From positions 1-39,622 of the IMG/VR virus record IMGVR_UViG_3300044904_000147: a stretch of 39,622 nucleotides of DNA; one strand, written 5' to 3'. Both the position numbers and the translations under genes were made by a program. The DNA is from a virus. This document shows positions 23,613 through 29,747 of this stretch, in pieces. The notes below the pieces were generated by a model. The model saw nothing but the letters and a program-made list of their open reading frames with translations. It had not been told where the DNA came from and ran no database searches. How positions within the stretch are numbered: position 1 is the first letter of the stretch; each line of letters starts with the position of its first letter.

Positions 23613-24256
23613 GACTTCCTCCGTTCTCTTGCGGTGATGATGGCTTGCTCGATCGGCGTCGCGGATCCCGGCCAGGCGTCGAAGTAGGGCAATCCCTTCG
23701 AGGCTGCCCATGTTTTCAGGTTCTCGGCGAGTTCTCCGTCTTGTTGTTCAGGCACGCACCGCAGGATCCTTTCCGCTTCATCAGAGAGTTGGCCAATAAG
23801 ACCGAATCTTTTCTGCTGAGCGGTTTTCTTTTCCACATTTCCACAAGGAAAAGAACTCGGCGGCGGTTTGTGCCGCCGTAGATTTAGACTTTGACTTTGG
23901 ACGGTTAATGACGGTTCGGGTGCCATTTCCGCCGTCTTTTTCGTCGTATTTGGCACCCCTAGCAAATTGCGACCCCCTCCAAGACTGAATTGCAGCACTT
24001 TGGGAAGATGATAAAGATTGGTTCCGTGGGGTCCGGCGCCAGCCTCCACGGTCAATTCCCCGGACCGGCGCAGCTTGCGGATGCACCGGTGGGTCTGCGA
24101 TTCGCTCATGCGCGCCTCGCGCGCGATGGTGCGTATGCTAGGCCAGGCGTCCGTGCCGTCGGACTTGGCGTGGTTAGCGATCACCAGGAGCACGAGCAGG
24201 CTCCCTAGTTTCTGTTCCGAATTGTCGATTACCCAGCTCATGGCCTGTACGCTCAA
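23543..24256 (-). CDS. Winged-helix (HTH_36-like) protein, replication-initiator-like
   Basis: A 237-aa protein. The N-terminal part has MSWVIDNSEQKLGSLLVLLV, then DAWPSIRTIAREARMSESQ and RCIRKLRRSGEL, a DNA-binding winged helix as in HTH_36 proteins of phage and plasmid replication modules. A linker rich in Pro/Lys follows, then a helical C-terminal region (SDEAERILRCVPEQQ). The TTG at 24256 is favoured because GGAGGG lies five bases before it and it overlaps the previous stop (TTGA); an ATG at 24244 lacks a ribosome binding site. No other replication gene is visible, so this is the best origin-binding candidate. Confidence 0.75.
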   Translation of the reverse strand: MSVQAMSWVIDNSEQKLGSLLVLLVIANHAKSDGTDAWPSIRTIAREARMSESQTHRCIRKLRRSGELTVEAGAGPHGTNLYHLPKVLQFSLGGGRNLLGVPNTTKKTAEMAPEPSLTVQSQSLNLRRHKPPPSSFPCGNVEKKTAQQKRFGLIGQLSDEAERILRCVPEQQDGELAENLKTWAASKGLPYFDAWPGSATPIEQAIITARERRKSCLHALSADSAKRPCASPPAAAL

Positions 24257-24516
24257 ATTGGCCCTCCGGGGACGCTTTCCAACTGCTCGAGCAAACTCAT
24301 CTGGCCCTTTGGCTCGGGATGCTTGAACCAGGAATAGACCGTGCCATCGGTGCGATGTTGCGTGGAGTTCAGGATCTCGAATCCTTCCGCACGCAGCTCG
24401 AAAACCCGCGCGTTGTACTGCAGCGAAATCGCCGCCAGCAGGTAGCACGGCACCCACTGGCCGGTGCGGTCCTCTAGGAGCTGCTTCACCTTGTCGCGTT
24501 GGGTCAGGCGCTTCAT
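24253..24516 (-). CDS. Winged-helix-like small protein (87 aa)
   Basis: The ATG at 24516 overlaps the upstream stop (ATGA). The N-terminal region reads LTQRDKVKQLLEDRTGQWVP, then ISLQYNARVFELRAEGFEI, a helix-turn-helix-like core of the type found in small phage replication or regulatory proteins. It is followed by VYSWFKHPEP. DNA binding is inferred. Confidence 0.75.
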   Translation of the reverse strand: MKRLTQRDKVKQLLEDRTGQWVPCYLLAAISLQYNARVFELRAEGFEILNSTQHRTDGTVYSWFKHPEPKGQMSLLEQLESVPGGPI

Positions 24517-24758
24517 GGCTTCTTCCTGAACGTTCCAGCCTCGGGACAATCAGTCCAATGCGGCATGCGAATCGTGTATAGGATTGGTTGCGGAAAAATC
24601 CGCGATTCGTCCTTCACGTCCTTGACGCTCATGGGCATCTTTTTGCCGTTCGGCGTGATCCACCACTCGATGTAGCAGCCGCAGCCCCTACAATTACCCT
24701 CTCCATCGAAGACGTAGCCCATCGCCATCAGGTCTTCGCGCTTTTGCGGGATGCTCAT
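24513..24758 (-). CDS. Small Cys-rich phage protein (81 aa)
   Basis: ATG at 24758 overlaps the previous stop (ATGA). Contains NCRGCGCYIEWWITPNGKKMPM, a CxxCxC followed by a TPNGKKMPM loop, and HWTDCPEAGTFR near the end. This matches a small family seen in phages whose Cys/His residues probably bind zinc. Function is unknown. Confidence 0.75.
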   Translation of the reverse strand: MSIPQKREDLMAMGYVFDGEGNCRGCGCYIEWWITPNGKKMPMSVKDVKDESRIFPQPILYTIRMPHWTDCPEAGTFRKKP

Positions 24759-24979
24759 GTTGCCCTTCCCATCGAATTGAACTTGGCCAGCTTCACGCTG
24801 ATTTCGGATAGCTTCTCTGCGAACAAATGCTCCACCGTGCCGTTCAGCTTTGCTTTCCGGTCAGTGACCTCAATCGCAAGTGCCGCGCAATATCCGCAAA
24901 GCCCGGTCTTTGCATCCACGCGCCTGCTCTCGCTGCAACCGCGGCACCGCCGGCCTTTGACCATGCGCAGGATAATCAC
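24755..24979 (-). CDS. Small zinc-binding protein (74 aa)
   Basis: The GTG at 24979 overlaps the previous stop (GTGA). CRGCSESRRVDAKTGLCGYC forms two CxxC pairs in a ribbon, followed by helices (LFAEKLSEISVKLAKF). It ends in an ATGA overlap with the next gene. Function is unknown. Confidence 0.72.
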   Translation of the reverse strand: MIILRMVKGRRCRGCSESRRVDAKTGLCGYCAALAIEVTDRKAKLNGTVEHLFAEKLSEISVKLAKFNSMGRAT

Positions 24980-25185
24980 GCGCCAGCCTCTTTCTTTTCC
25001 GCCTCGGCCAGATAGGCGGAAACGATGTGCCACACAATCGTGTGCAATATCTCCTGACGAATCGCACGCAGTTCATTGAGTGTGAGCGGTTGTGGATGCT
25101 GGTCCCAACTGGCATTGCAACCGGTATTCGCGGCGATAACTTGCGTGATTTCGGCGTGTAACTGCGACGGGGTAATCGTTAGCAC
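24976..25185 (-). CDS. Hypothetical protein (69 aa)
   Basis: GTG at 25185 with AGGAG eight bases upstream. Mainly helical: LTITPSQLHAEITQVIAAN, then TLNELRAIRQEILHTIVW and SAYLAEAEKKEA. It opens this coupled sub-operon, as a 57-bp gap separates it from the previous gene. No family was recognised. Confidence 0.72.
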   Translation of the reverse strand: MLTITPSQLHAEITQVIAANTGCNASWDQHPQPLTLNELRAIRQEILHTIVWHIVSAYLAEAEKKEAGA

Positions 25186-25242
25186 GGGCTAGCTCCTGAA
25201 AGTGGGCGGTGACGGCTCGCGCCGCCCGTCGCGGTTGGAGGT

Positions 25243-25662
25243 TTAAAGAACCTGGTCGAGCGAAAAGTCCGTGATCTGAACGGACGGCGGAGGCGGCGGC
25301 GGCAGAATGGGCACATTGAAGGTGTGAGTGATGGCTACTCCGGCGCCATTCACGCCCGTTACGGTCAAGTTGTAGGAAACGGCCGTATCATCCGCGGCGA
25401 TTGACGCCGTGAACATGTTGTCGTTGTCAACCGCGCTGAGTGTGACTTTCGGATCGTCGGCAGCGATTTCCGGCCCTTCTTGCAAGGGCACGAAATTCGT
25501 CGCCGGCACGAATCCGATTTTGAAGGTGCTGCTACTTCCTGCGATGGTTCCTGTGATCATTCCCCGTTTTCTTCCTCTCTTTTTATGGATTTGAAACAAC
25601 CAAAAATCGCGCACTTCGTGGTGGTGGCGCTTGCGCTTCCGATACCCTCCGAGCCACAACAT
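25243..25662 (-). CDS. Hypothetical protein with beta-rich (Ig-like) C-terminal region
   Basis: Two starts are possible. ATG at 25662 has a very strong site (AAGGAAGGAGAAATC) and gives 139 aa with a basic N-terminal stretch. ATG at 25560 gives 105 aa and matches the native-looking part better. That part reads GTIAGSSSTFKIGFVP, then VTLSAVDNDNMFTASI, then YNLTVTGVNGAGVAITHTF, an alternating strand pattern like Ig-type domains, and ends with Pro8 and VQITDFSLDQ. It could be a small accessory or decoration protein. Confidence 0.65.
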   Translation of the reverse strand: MLWLGGYRKRKRHHHEVRDFWLFQIHKKRGRKRGMITGTIAGSSSTFKIGFVPATNFVPLQEGPEIAADDPKVTLSAVDNDNMFTASIAADDTAVSYNLTVTGVNGAGVAITHTFNVPILPPPPPPSVQITDFSLDQVL

Positions 25663-25677
25663 GATTTCTCCTTCCTT

Positions 25678-25971
25678 TCACCATCGGATGCTCAGGATGG
25701 CCCAGGCGCAGAGGCTGGCCAGGACAGCGATGGCCACGCCGACGCCCCACTCGATTCCCGGCTTGACGAGCAGCGGCCGGAACTCCCGCGGGGTTGCGGA
25801 AGTCCCGGTCATTTGCTGCTTCGGGGATAGCGGGTGGATTTGGACAAGAGGAGCGCTTGTCCAGTCTTCCCCGAAAGTCTGGGTGAGGCTGAAATTCGGA
25901 GTGAGGTGAACTTCCCGCAGAACTTCCTCGCCCACATAAACCTCAAAATCCTCGATCGCGTCGGTGATCAT
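25678..25971 (-). CDS. Hypothetical C-tail-anchored membrane protein (97 aa)
   Basis: ATG at 25971 overlaps the previous stop. A soluble N-terminal 70 residues (EDFEVYVGEEVLREVHLTP) precede a C-terminal membrane segment GVGVAIAVLASLCAWAIL. The topology suggests a single-pass inner-membrane protein. The next upstream gene is also a membrane protein, so the two may act together; function unknown. Confidence 0.72.
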   Translation of the reverse strand: MITDAIEDFEVYVGEEVLREVHLTPNFSLTQTFGEDWTSAPLVQIHPLSPKQQMTGTSATPREFRPLLVKPGIEWGVGVAIAVLASLCAWAILSIRW

Positions 25972-26297
25972 GCCTGCCTCCGTCTCGGCCCGACGGCCCA
26001 GCTACGCGAGAATCCCACGCAATGAGGGAGAAGCACACGATCTACAAATTCAGCCTCTTGCGGAGTCAGGGGTTGCATCACCCTAGGTTGCAGCGCCTTA
26101 GCGAGGCTCAGGAGTGCGCTGGAACCGCAGACCTGGCAGGTGGAGTGCTTGCTGGGCGTGATTGAGTCGCAGGACGCGCAGAGGACGGATTCCCGAAGCG
26201 GTATGGAAACGACCGTGCGACCGGCGGGCGCATGCCGGCGGACGAACAGCCAAGCCCCAAAAGCAATCAAGCCGAAACCTAGTACTAGACCGTCCAT
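25968..26297 (-). CDS. Membrane-anchored zinc-ribbon protein (109 aa)
   Basis: ATG at 26297 with GGGAGG seven bases upstream; the alternative GTG at 26300 is one codon earlier. An N-terminal membrane segment (LVLGFGLIAFGAWLFV) is followed by a ribbon CASCDSITPSKHSTCQVCG, with two CxxC pairs. Zinc ribbons on a membrane anchor are frequent in Gram-negative phage early genes; function is unknown. Confidence 0.73.
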   Translation of the reverse strand: MDGLVLGFGLIAFGAWLFVRRHAPAGRTVVSIPLRESVLCASCDSITPSKHSTCQVCGSSALLSLAKALQPRVMQPLTPQEAEFVDRVLLPHCVGFSRSWAVGPRRRQA

Positions 26298-26515
26298 CAC
26301 ACAACCTCCCCATTAACGATGAAAGAGAGGTCACGACGCGAATAGGTCTTAATCGGTTTAGAGGAGGGATATCGTCTTGCGGCTTCCACTCTTATTGAAG
26401 CAGCAATGTCCGGGTGATATGTCTTCACCCATTCCCAGGCTGCTCCAGTATGGAAATTCGCTCGTTTGCTGCAATTTGTGCTTGGTTTCGTTGGCAAATG
26501 TTTAGAGTTCCCCAT
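26297..26515 (-). CDS. Small protein, paralogue of the gene at 27980-28195
   Basis: A 72-aa protein starting ATG at 26515 (AGGGGG upstream). It reads CSKRANFHTGAAWEWV, then PDIAASIRVEAARRYPSS, which aligns with the gene upstream of the integrase (CQKRASFCRLAAWYWLV, then PEIAVGIRAEALRRWPSS). The C-termini differ. It lies downstream of the hairpin at 26540-26562. No known family recognised; a duplicated small regulator of the integration region is possible. Confidence 0.78.
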   Translation of the reverse strand: MGNSKHLPTKPSTNCSKRANFHTGAAWEWVKTYHPDIAASIRVEAARRYPSSKPIKTYSRRDLSFIVNGEVV

Positions 26516-26539
26516 CACAGCCCCCTCCGCCCACATTTG

Positions 26540-26562
26540 ACACAGGACAGGTAGTCCTGTGT
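26540..26562 (-). promoter_or_regulatory. Perfect 9-bp inverted repeat
   Basis: Arms ACACAGGAC and GTCCTGTGT with a five-base loop, in the 70-bp gap between two early genes downstream of the integrase. No U-run follows on the minus strand, so it may be a protein-binding site or an RNA-processing hairpin. An open frame with CVKCG runs through this gap to a stop that overlaps the next start (TGATG), but I found no start codon for it. Confidence 0.5.
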
Positions 26563-26585
26563 ACTGTTTCTCCCGCCTGTAAGCC

Positions 26586-26837
26586 CTATGCCTCCAACCT
26601 GCTGCAACCGTTCTGTTTTTCGCTTAAACGAGTGCCATCCGGTGCCATGCCCACTTCCGTGACCGTCAGCCGTATCTCCGTGATGTGCTTCCCGAAGAGT
26701 TCCCTGCGGCGCCTGATCTCGCAGATCCCCAGGTGCGCCGCAATGTCGATCCGGACGGCTGACACGGTCACCGTCTGCCAAGCCACGTGCGCCGGCTTGA
26801 CCTCCGGAAAGAATGCCGCGATCGTGAACTTCTTCAT
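26586..26837 (-). CDS. Hypothetical protein (83 aa)
   Basis: Begins MKKFTIAAFFPEVKPAHVAW and alternates strands (VTVSAVRIDIAAHLG, then EIRLTVTEVG). Its ATG at 26837 overlaps the TGA of the frameshifted ORF upstream, which supports real coupling in that ORF. No family recognised. Confidence 0.73.
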   Translation of the reverse strand: MKKFTIAAFFPEVKPAHVAWQTVTVSAVRIDIAAHLGICEIRRRRELFGKHITEIRLTVTEVGMAPDGTRLSEKQNGCSRLEA

Positions 26838-26964
26838 GCTGCTGCTTTCGTCTTGGTTTTCAGTTTTTTCGCGGCGACCAACATAGCCTCGAACACCAAA
26901 CCCGCAGGTTCGGAGCCTTGATCTGCACGCTCAGATTCCGTGCTGCTGACCCTTCCTTTTTCAT
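26834..26964 (-). pseudogene. Small gene with an apparent -1 frameshift after the start
   Basis: An ATG at 26964 overlaps the integrase stop and has an ideal site (AAGGAGA). The frame from this ATG soon becomes non-protein-like and stops after 34 codons. A different frame, -1 relative to it, reads ESERADQGSEPAGLVFEAML and a Lys/Ala-rich end, and its TGA overlaps the next ATG. It has no start of its own. Total length 131 bp is not a multiple of three. Either an indel has broken a 43-aa gene, or ribosomes slip at the AAAAAG just after the start. Confidence 0.6.
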
Positions 26965-27983
26965 GTTGTCTCCTTTTTCATCTTGGCTGCGGCCGCCCGC
27001 CTACGGTCGTTTGAAAGATGTGCATACTTCATCGTTTGAGTAATGTTCTTGTGGCCCAAAAGTTCCTGTACTGCGCGAATGTCCTCGCCAAGCATCACCA
27101 GGCGCGAGGCGAACGTGTGCCGCAGATCATGCCAGTGGAAATCCTTAACGCGCGCCGCGTCGGTGGCAGCCTTGAACCAACGGCGCCCATCACGGAGTTT
27201 TTTGCCATCGTTTTCGGGGCTGACAAATTCCTTCTGTCCGCTTACGGTAAAAAGTTTCTTGAGGGCCTCTATAGCATCCGCATTGGCGACAACTTGCCGC
27301 CGGCCAGTTTTCCCTTTAACTGTCAGATTTCCTTTTTCGAGATCACAGTCTTTCCATTTGAGCCCAAATTGTTCGCCGCTCCTCATGGCCGTATAAAGTG
27401 CCAGATCGAACTCCCATTCGTGCACTGGCGTGTCGATCGAACTTCGGATTCTGGCTTCCTCTTCAGGCCGCAGCCAGCGCACCCGGGGATCGTTCTCCTT
27501 GAACCGCGCCACGCGCGTACAAGGGTTGCTGGCGATGAGCCCCAACTTCACCGCATGGGAAAATACGCTGCTGATGAACGAGCGGTAGCGGTTGCAGGTG
27601 CTGGACGTCAGGCCGCCGCGTTTCAGGTTGGCCAGGGCATCCTCGATGCGCCCCGAAGTGAGGCGGTCGCAACGGACATGGCCCATGATGGGCAGCAGTT
27701 TCACCATGCGATACTCGTCCGTTTCAATGGTGGTGGGCTCAAGGCGGAGCGCCTTGCTCCTGATCGTTTCCGCGGCCAGCCGCTGAAATGTCCAGACGCG
27801 CTTCTGCCGCGGCGGGATGTACTCGTTCTTCCGTACCTGGGCCCGGCGCGAGTGCAGTAGGTCCACCGCCGCGGTGAATTTCCCAGCCTTCTCGCGGTGA
27901 CGGTGCCCATCCGCATCGGAGTACGAGATCCAGTGGACTCCGCTACCTGGAGGCCGCTCGAAGATGCCAGGGATTCGGGTCAT
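26961..27983 (-). CDS. int: Tyrosine-recombinase integrase
   Basis: A 340-aa integrase that would insert the phage at an attachment site and, with an excisionase, remove it. The N-terminal 60 residues form an arm-binding-like domain, and a SAM-like helical domain (about 70-160) follows. The catalytic domain has Arg201 (TAMRSGEQFGLKW), Lys224/226 (TVKGKTG), His285 and Arg288 (HWHDLRHTF), His311 (LLGHKNITQTMKYAHLS) and nucleophile Tyr320. All key residues are intact. The start overlaps the upstream paralogue gene (ATGA). The attachment site was not found. Confidence 0.97.
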   Translation of the reverse strand: MTRIPGIFERPPGSGVHWISYSDADGHRHREKAGKFTAAVDLLHSRRAQVRKNEYIPPRQKRVWTFQRLAAETIRSKALRLEPTTIETDEYRMVKLLPIMGHVRCDRLTSGRIEDALANLKRGGLTSSTCNRYRSFISSVFSHAVKLGLIASNPCTRVARFKENDPRVRWLRPEEEARIRSSIDTPVHEWEFDLALYTAMRSGEQFGLKWKDCDLEKGNLTVKGKTGRRQVVANADAIEALKKLFTVSGQKEFVSPENDGKKLRDGRRWFKAATDAARVKDFHWHDLRHTFASRLVMLGEDIRAVQELLGHKNITQTMKYAHLSNDRRRAAAAKMKKETT

Positions 27984-28195
27984 GCCTTGCCCCGTGAATA
28001 CTTCATAAACCGGTTGTAACTAAAGTAAAACCCGCTAGTGGCTTTTGTGGTTAAGACAGATGAAGACGGCCACCGCCTTAACGCTTCCGCCCTTATGCCA
28101 ACGGCGATTTCTGGCTTATACTCCACCAGCCAATACCACGCTGCCAGGCGGCAGAAACTAGCTCGCTTCTGACAATACCTGTTCGAGTTCCTCAC
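27980..28195 (-). CDS. Small protein, paralogue of the gene at 26297-26515
   Basis: A 71-aa protein from a GTG at 28195, with AGGGG upstream; it is homologous in sequence and start region to the other copy (GGAACTC follows the start in both). The conserved core runs CQKRASF, then PEIAVGIRAEALRRWPSS. Its stop overlaps the integrase start, so both should be made from the same transcript. An earlier in-frame ATG at 28210 is possible. Function unknown; a role in integration control is plausible. Confidence 0.78.
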   Translation of the reverse strand: MRNSNRYCQKRASFCRLAAWYWLVEYKPEIAVGIRAEALRRWPSSSVLTTKATSGFYFSYNRFMKYSRGKA

Positions 28196-28206
28196 AGTGC
28201 CCCTAC

Positions 28207-28223
28207 GCATATTACTACTATGC
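28207..28223. promoter_or_regulatory. Candidate second operator
   Basis: GCATA and TATGC half-sites, spaced by 7 bp, match the half-sites of the palindrome at the repressor promoter (28752-28764), where the spacing is 1 bp. The site lies in the divergent gap between the integrase-side gene (minus) and the 67-aa gene (plus). Binding by the same repressor would link the two control regions. The unequal spacing weakens the case. Confidence 0.4.
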
Positions 28224-28285
28224 CATTCGCACTATTGGTTTCTGATTTAATTACTGGCAGCATGGCAGCGTCCCGGAAGGATAAG

Positions 28286-28489
28286 ATGGACATTCCATTT
28301 CGGTTTCTCTTGGATTCATCGGACGGCGTAATCGGGGAATACGAACTTTCGCGGCTAAACCATGCGGCAAACTTACGGAAGGAAATACGTGCCAACTTTG
28401 AGCGCGCCGTGGACGATCTTGCGGAAGCGAGATTCGCTAGGTGGCTACTGGATAACCGAAGAAGATTAACTGTGAGGCGGTTAAAATGA
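28286..28489 (+). CDS. Hypothetical plus-strand protein (67 aa)
   Basis: ATG at 28286 with GGAAGGA just upstream; earlier ATGs at 28220 and 28262 have no such site. Begins MDIPFRFLLDSSDGVIGEYE, then a charged, probably helical C-terminal half. It is divergent from the integrase operon and convergent with the repressor, a usual place for a second regulator or a lysogenic-conversion gene. An antisense ORF covers the region but has no recognisable content. Function is unknown. Confidence 0.68.
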   Translation: MDIPFRFLLDSSDGVIGEYELSRLNHAANLRKEIRANFERAVDDLAEARFARWLLDNRRRLTVRRLK

Positions 28490-28553
28490 GGATTTTGGGT
28501 CCTGCCTACAGATATTATGTTAACTAGGAAGTGAGGCTTCGCCATCATGGGAT

Positions 28554-28748
28554 TTAGGCCGCCGTTCCCTGCTGCGCGAGCTTCTGATTGATCTTGGCGG
28601 CAGTGAGCTCTAGGCAATCGTCGCCGCGCTCCAGTCGCGCGATGGTGGCTCGGCTGACGCCGAGGAAAACCGCTACCTGCGGCTGGGTCATTTGATGGGC
28701 CAAGCGAAAGGACTTGATGCGCCTTCCGATGTGTTCTTTTCTGCGCAC
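28554..28748 (-). CDS. Cro/CI-family HTH repressor (64 aa)
   Basis: A 64-aa XRE-type DNA-binding protein. It begins RKEHIGRRIKSFRLAHQMTQ and contains PQVAVFLGVSRATIARLERGDD, the classic helix-turn-helix. It has no C-terminal oligomerisation domain, so it resembles Cro or a minimal repressor. Its promoter and a perfect palindrome lie just upstream and overlap, so it probably controls its own synthesis. Divergent placement beside the immunity gene indicates the lysogeny switch. Confidence 0.9.
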   Translation of the reverse strand: MRRKEHIGRRIKSFRLAHQMTQPQVAVFLGVSRATIARLERGDDCLELTAAKINQKLAQQGTAA

Positions 28749-28751
28749 GCG

Positions 28752-28764
28752 GGCATACTATGCC
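28752..28764. promoter_or_regulatory. Palindromic operator at the repressor promoter
   Basis: The perfect 13-bp palindrome GGCATA C TATGCC overlaps the -10 box of the repressor promoter. Short palindromes with a one-base centre are typical of Cro/CI-type sites. Binding here would block RNA polymerase and make the repressor autoregulated. A related half-site pair occurs at 28207-28223. Confidence 0.65.
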
Positions 28765-28783
28765 GAGTATCAGTGCGTGTCAA
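28755..28783 (-). promoter_or_regulatory. Sigma70-like promoter of the repressor gene
   Basis: On the minus strand: -35 TTGACA (28783-28778), exactly 17 bp, then -10 TAGTAT (28760-28755), only two bases from consensus. It points at the repressor start at 28748, so the -10 lies only about seven bases before it. The mRNA would have almost no leader, as in lambda PRM-type transcripts. It is the best promoter match I saw in the window. Confidence 0.75.
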
Positions 28784-28891
28784 GAGGTATTTTCAGTTAT
28801 TTTAGGGTGATGTGCAAAGGCCGAGTTTCGCTGTTTTTTCTATTGCGGAGAACGCTGCGCGGGAGGACAATCGCGGCAACTGGAGGATGTC

Positions 28892-29104
28892 ATGGACGCA
28901 ATCGCAGGAGTGCTTCTACTGGCCGTTAGTGTGGCCGTTTACATCACCCCGATGCTGCTGGCGCTCCGCCGCAAGCATCGCAACACCAACGCCATCACTG
29001 TGGTCAACATTCTTTTGGGCTGGACGGTGATCGGCTGGATCATCGCGCTGGCTTGGGCGGTTTCATATTCGGAGCCGGCCGCCGCGCCTAAGGCTGCTTC
29101 TTAA
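28892..29104 (+). CDS. imm: Superinfection immunity protein (Imm family)
   Basis: A 70-aa membrane protein on the plus strand. The TM segments AGVLLLAVSVAVYITPMLLA and VVNILLGWTVIGWIIALAW, with the RRKHRNTNAI loop between them, match the Imm_superinfect family of T4 Imm. In T4 it blocks DNA injection by related phages. Shine-Dalgarno GGAGGATG lies just before the ATG. Divergence from the repressor suggests expression in the lysogen. The C-terminus is short and overlaps the opposite gene by 17 bp. Confidence 0.88.
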   Translation: MDAIAGVLLLAVSVAVYITPMLLALRRKHRNTNAITVVNILLGWTVIGWIIALAWAVSYSEPAAAPKAAS

Positions 29105-29405
29105 CGGCGGTTTCTTCCAACTCTTCAAGAGATTTCGCCCGGGCGATGTCTCCAGCCTGGGCCAGCGGTCCATGGTCCTTCTGAAAGAGATTCAGGAAGC
29201 GGCTCATCGCAATGCCCCACCACTTCCCCGCTTCCGCAGCTCGAGCGCAGCGGCTTGAGATCGTCTCCCCCATTGGACCACCGAGAAACTCATCGGTGGC
29301 GATGTCCACGACGACGGGAAGCCTCCGCAGGTAGGGCTCTTTGGCGGCGCGCGCCTCGGCCTGCTTTTCCTGTTCTGGAGTTAGAGGAACGATTGGGGCG
29401 CTCAT
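29088..29405 (-). CDS. Hypothetical protein (105 aa), end of the lysis block
   Basis: The ATG at 29405 overlaps the previous stop (ATGA). It starts SAPIVPLTPEQEKQAEARAA, then PVVVDIATDEFLGG and WWGIAMSRFLNLFQ, a soluble mixed fold. It lies at the end of the lysis operon and ends in a 17-bp tail-to-tail overlap with the immunity gene. No family was recognised. Confidence 0.75.
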   Translation of the reverse strand: MSAPIVPLTPEQEKQAEARAAKEPYLRRLPVVVDIATDEFLGGPMGETISSRCARAAEAGKWWGIAMSRFLNLFQKDHGPLAQAGDIARAKSLEELEETAVKKQP

Positions 29406-29746
29406 TTTTTGTTTGCCTCGATGACCGTGGTTCCCTGGCCGTCAATTCCCTGCTGGTATGCCCTGGTAATCGATGCCGGAACCACCAGCATGAGGGTGCG
29501 GCCCCTGGGGTCGCGCAGGAGCAATGAAAAAACGCATACGCTCATGGACACCATGCCCCATCCGATTGCGAGGCCCAAGGGCTTCCCCGCGATAAGCAGA
29601 AAACCGCAGGGGCCAAAGAAGCCGATAAACCCGGAAAAGAAGCAGGAGAGAAGCAGACGGACCCAGTTCTGAATCTCTCCGTGCTCGATTTTGGAGAGGA
29701 TGATGCTCCCGATCCCGCCGATCGCTCCTCCGATGAGGCCCCCCAT
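29402..29746 (-). CDS. Polytopic membrane protein, possible holin
   Basis: A 114-aa protein with ATG at 29746, one base after the upstream stop. It has a Gly-rich hydrophobic opening (GGLIGGAIGGIGSIIL), then LLLSCFFSGFIGFFGPCGFLLI and AIGWGMVSMSVCVFSLLL, so two or three membrane segments. Together with the endolysin and coiled-coil membrane genes this suggests a holin or antiholin; membrane proteins this small are too variable to assign by sequence alone. Confidence 0.7.
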   Translation of the reverse strand: MGGLIGGAIGGIGSIILSKIEHGEIQNWVRLLLSCFFSGFIGFFGPCGFLLIAGKPLGLAIGWGMVSMSVCVFSLLLRDPRGRTLMLVVPASITRAYQQGIDGQGTTVIEANKK

Positions 29747-29747
29747 G

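Noticed and set aside
28196-28550. An attachment site (attP) beside the integrase.
   Set aside because: No core repeat or arm-site pattern could be recognised without the host sequence, so none is claimed.
28192-28617. A 141-codon minus-strand ORF across the control region.
   Set aside because: The plus-strand 67-aa gene has a good ribosome binding site and more natural composition. The minus ORF overlaps the end of the repressor and has no recognisable content.
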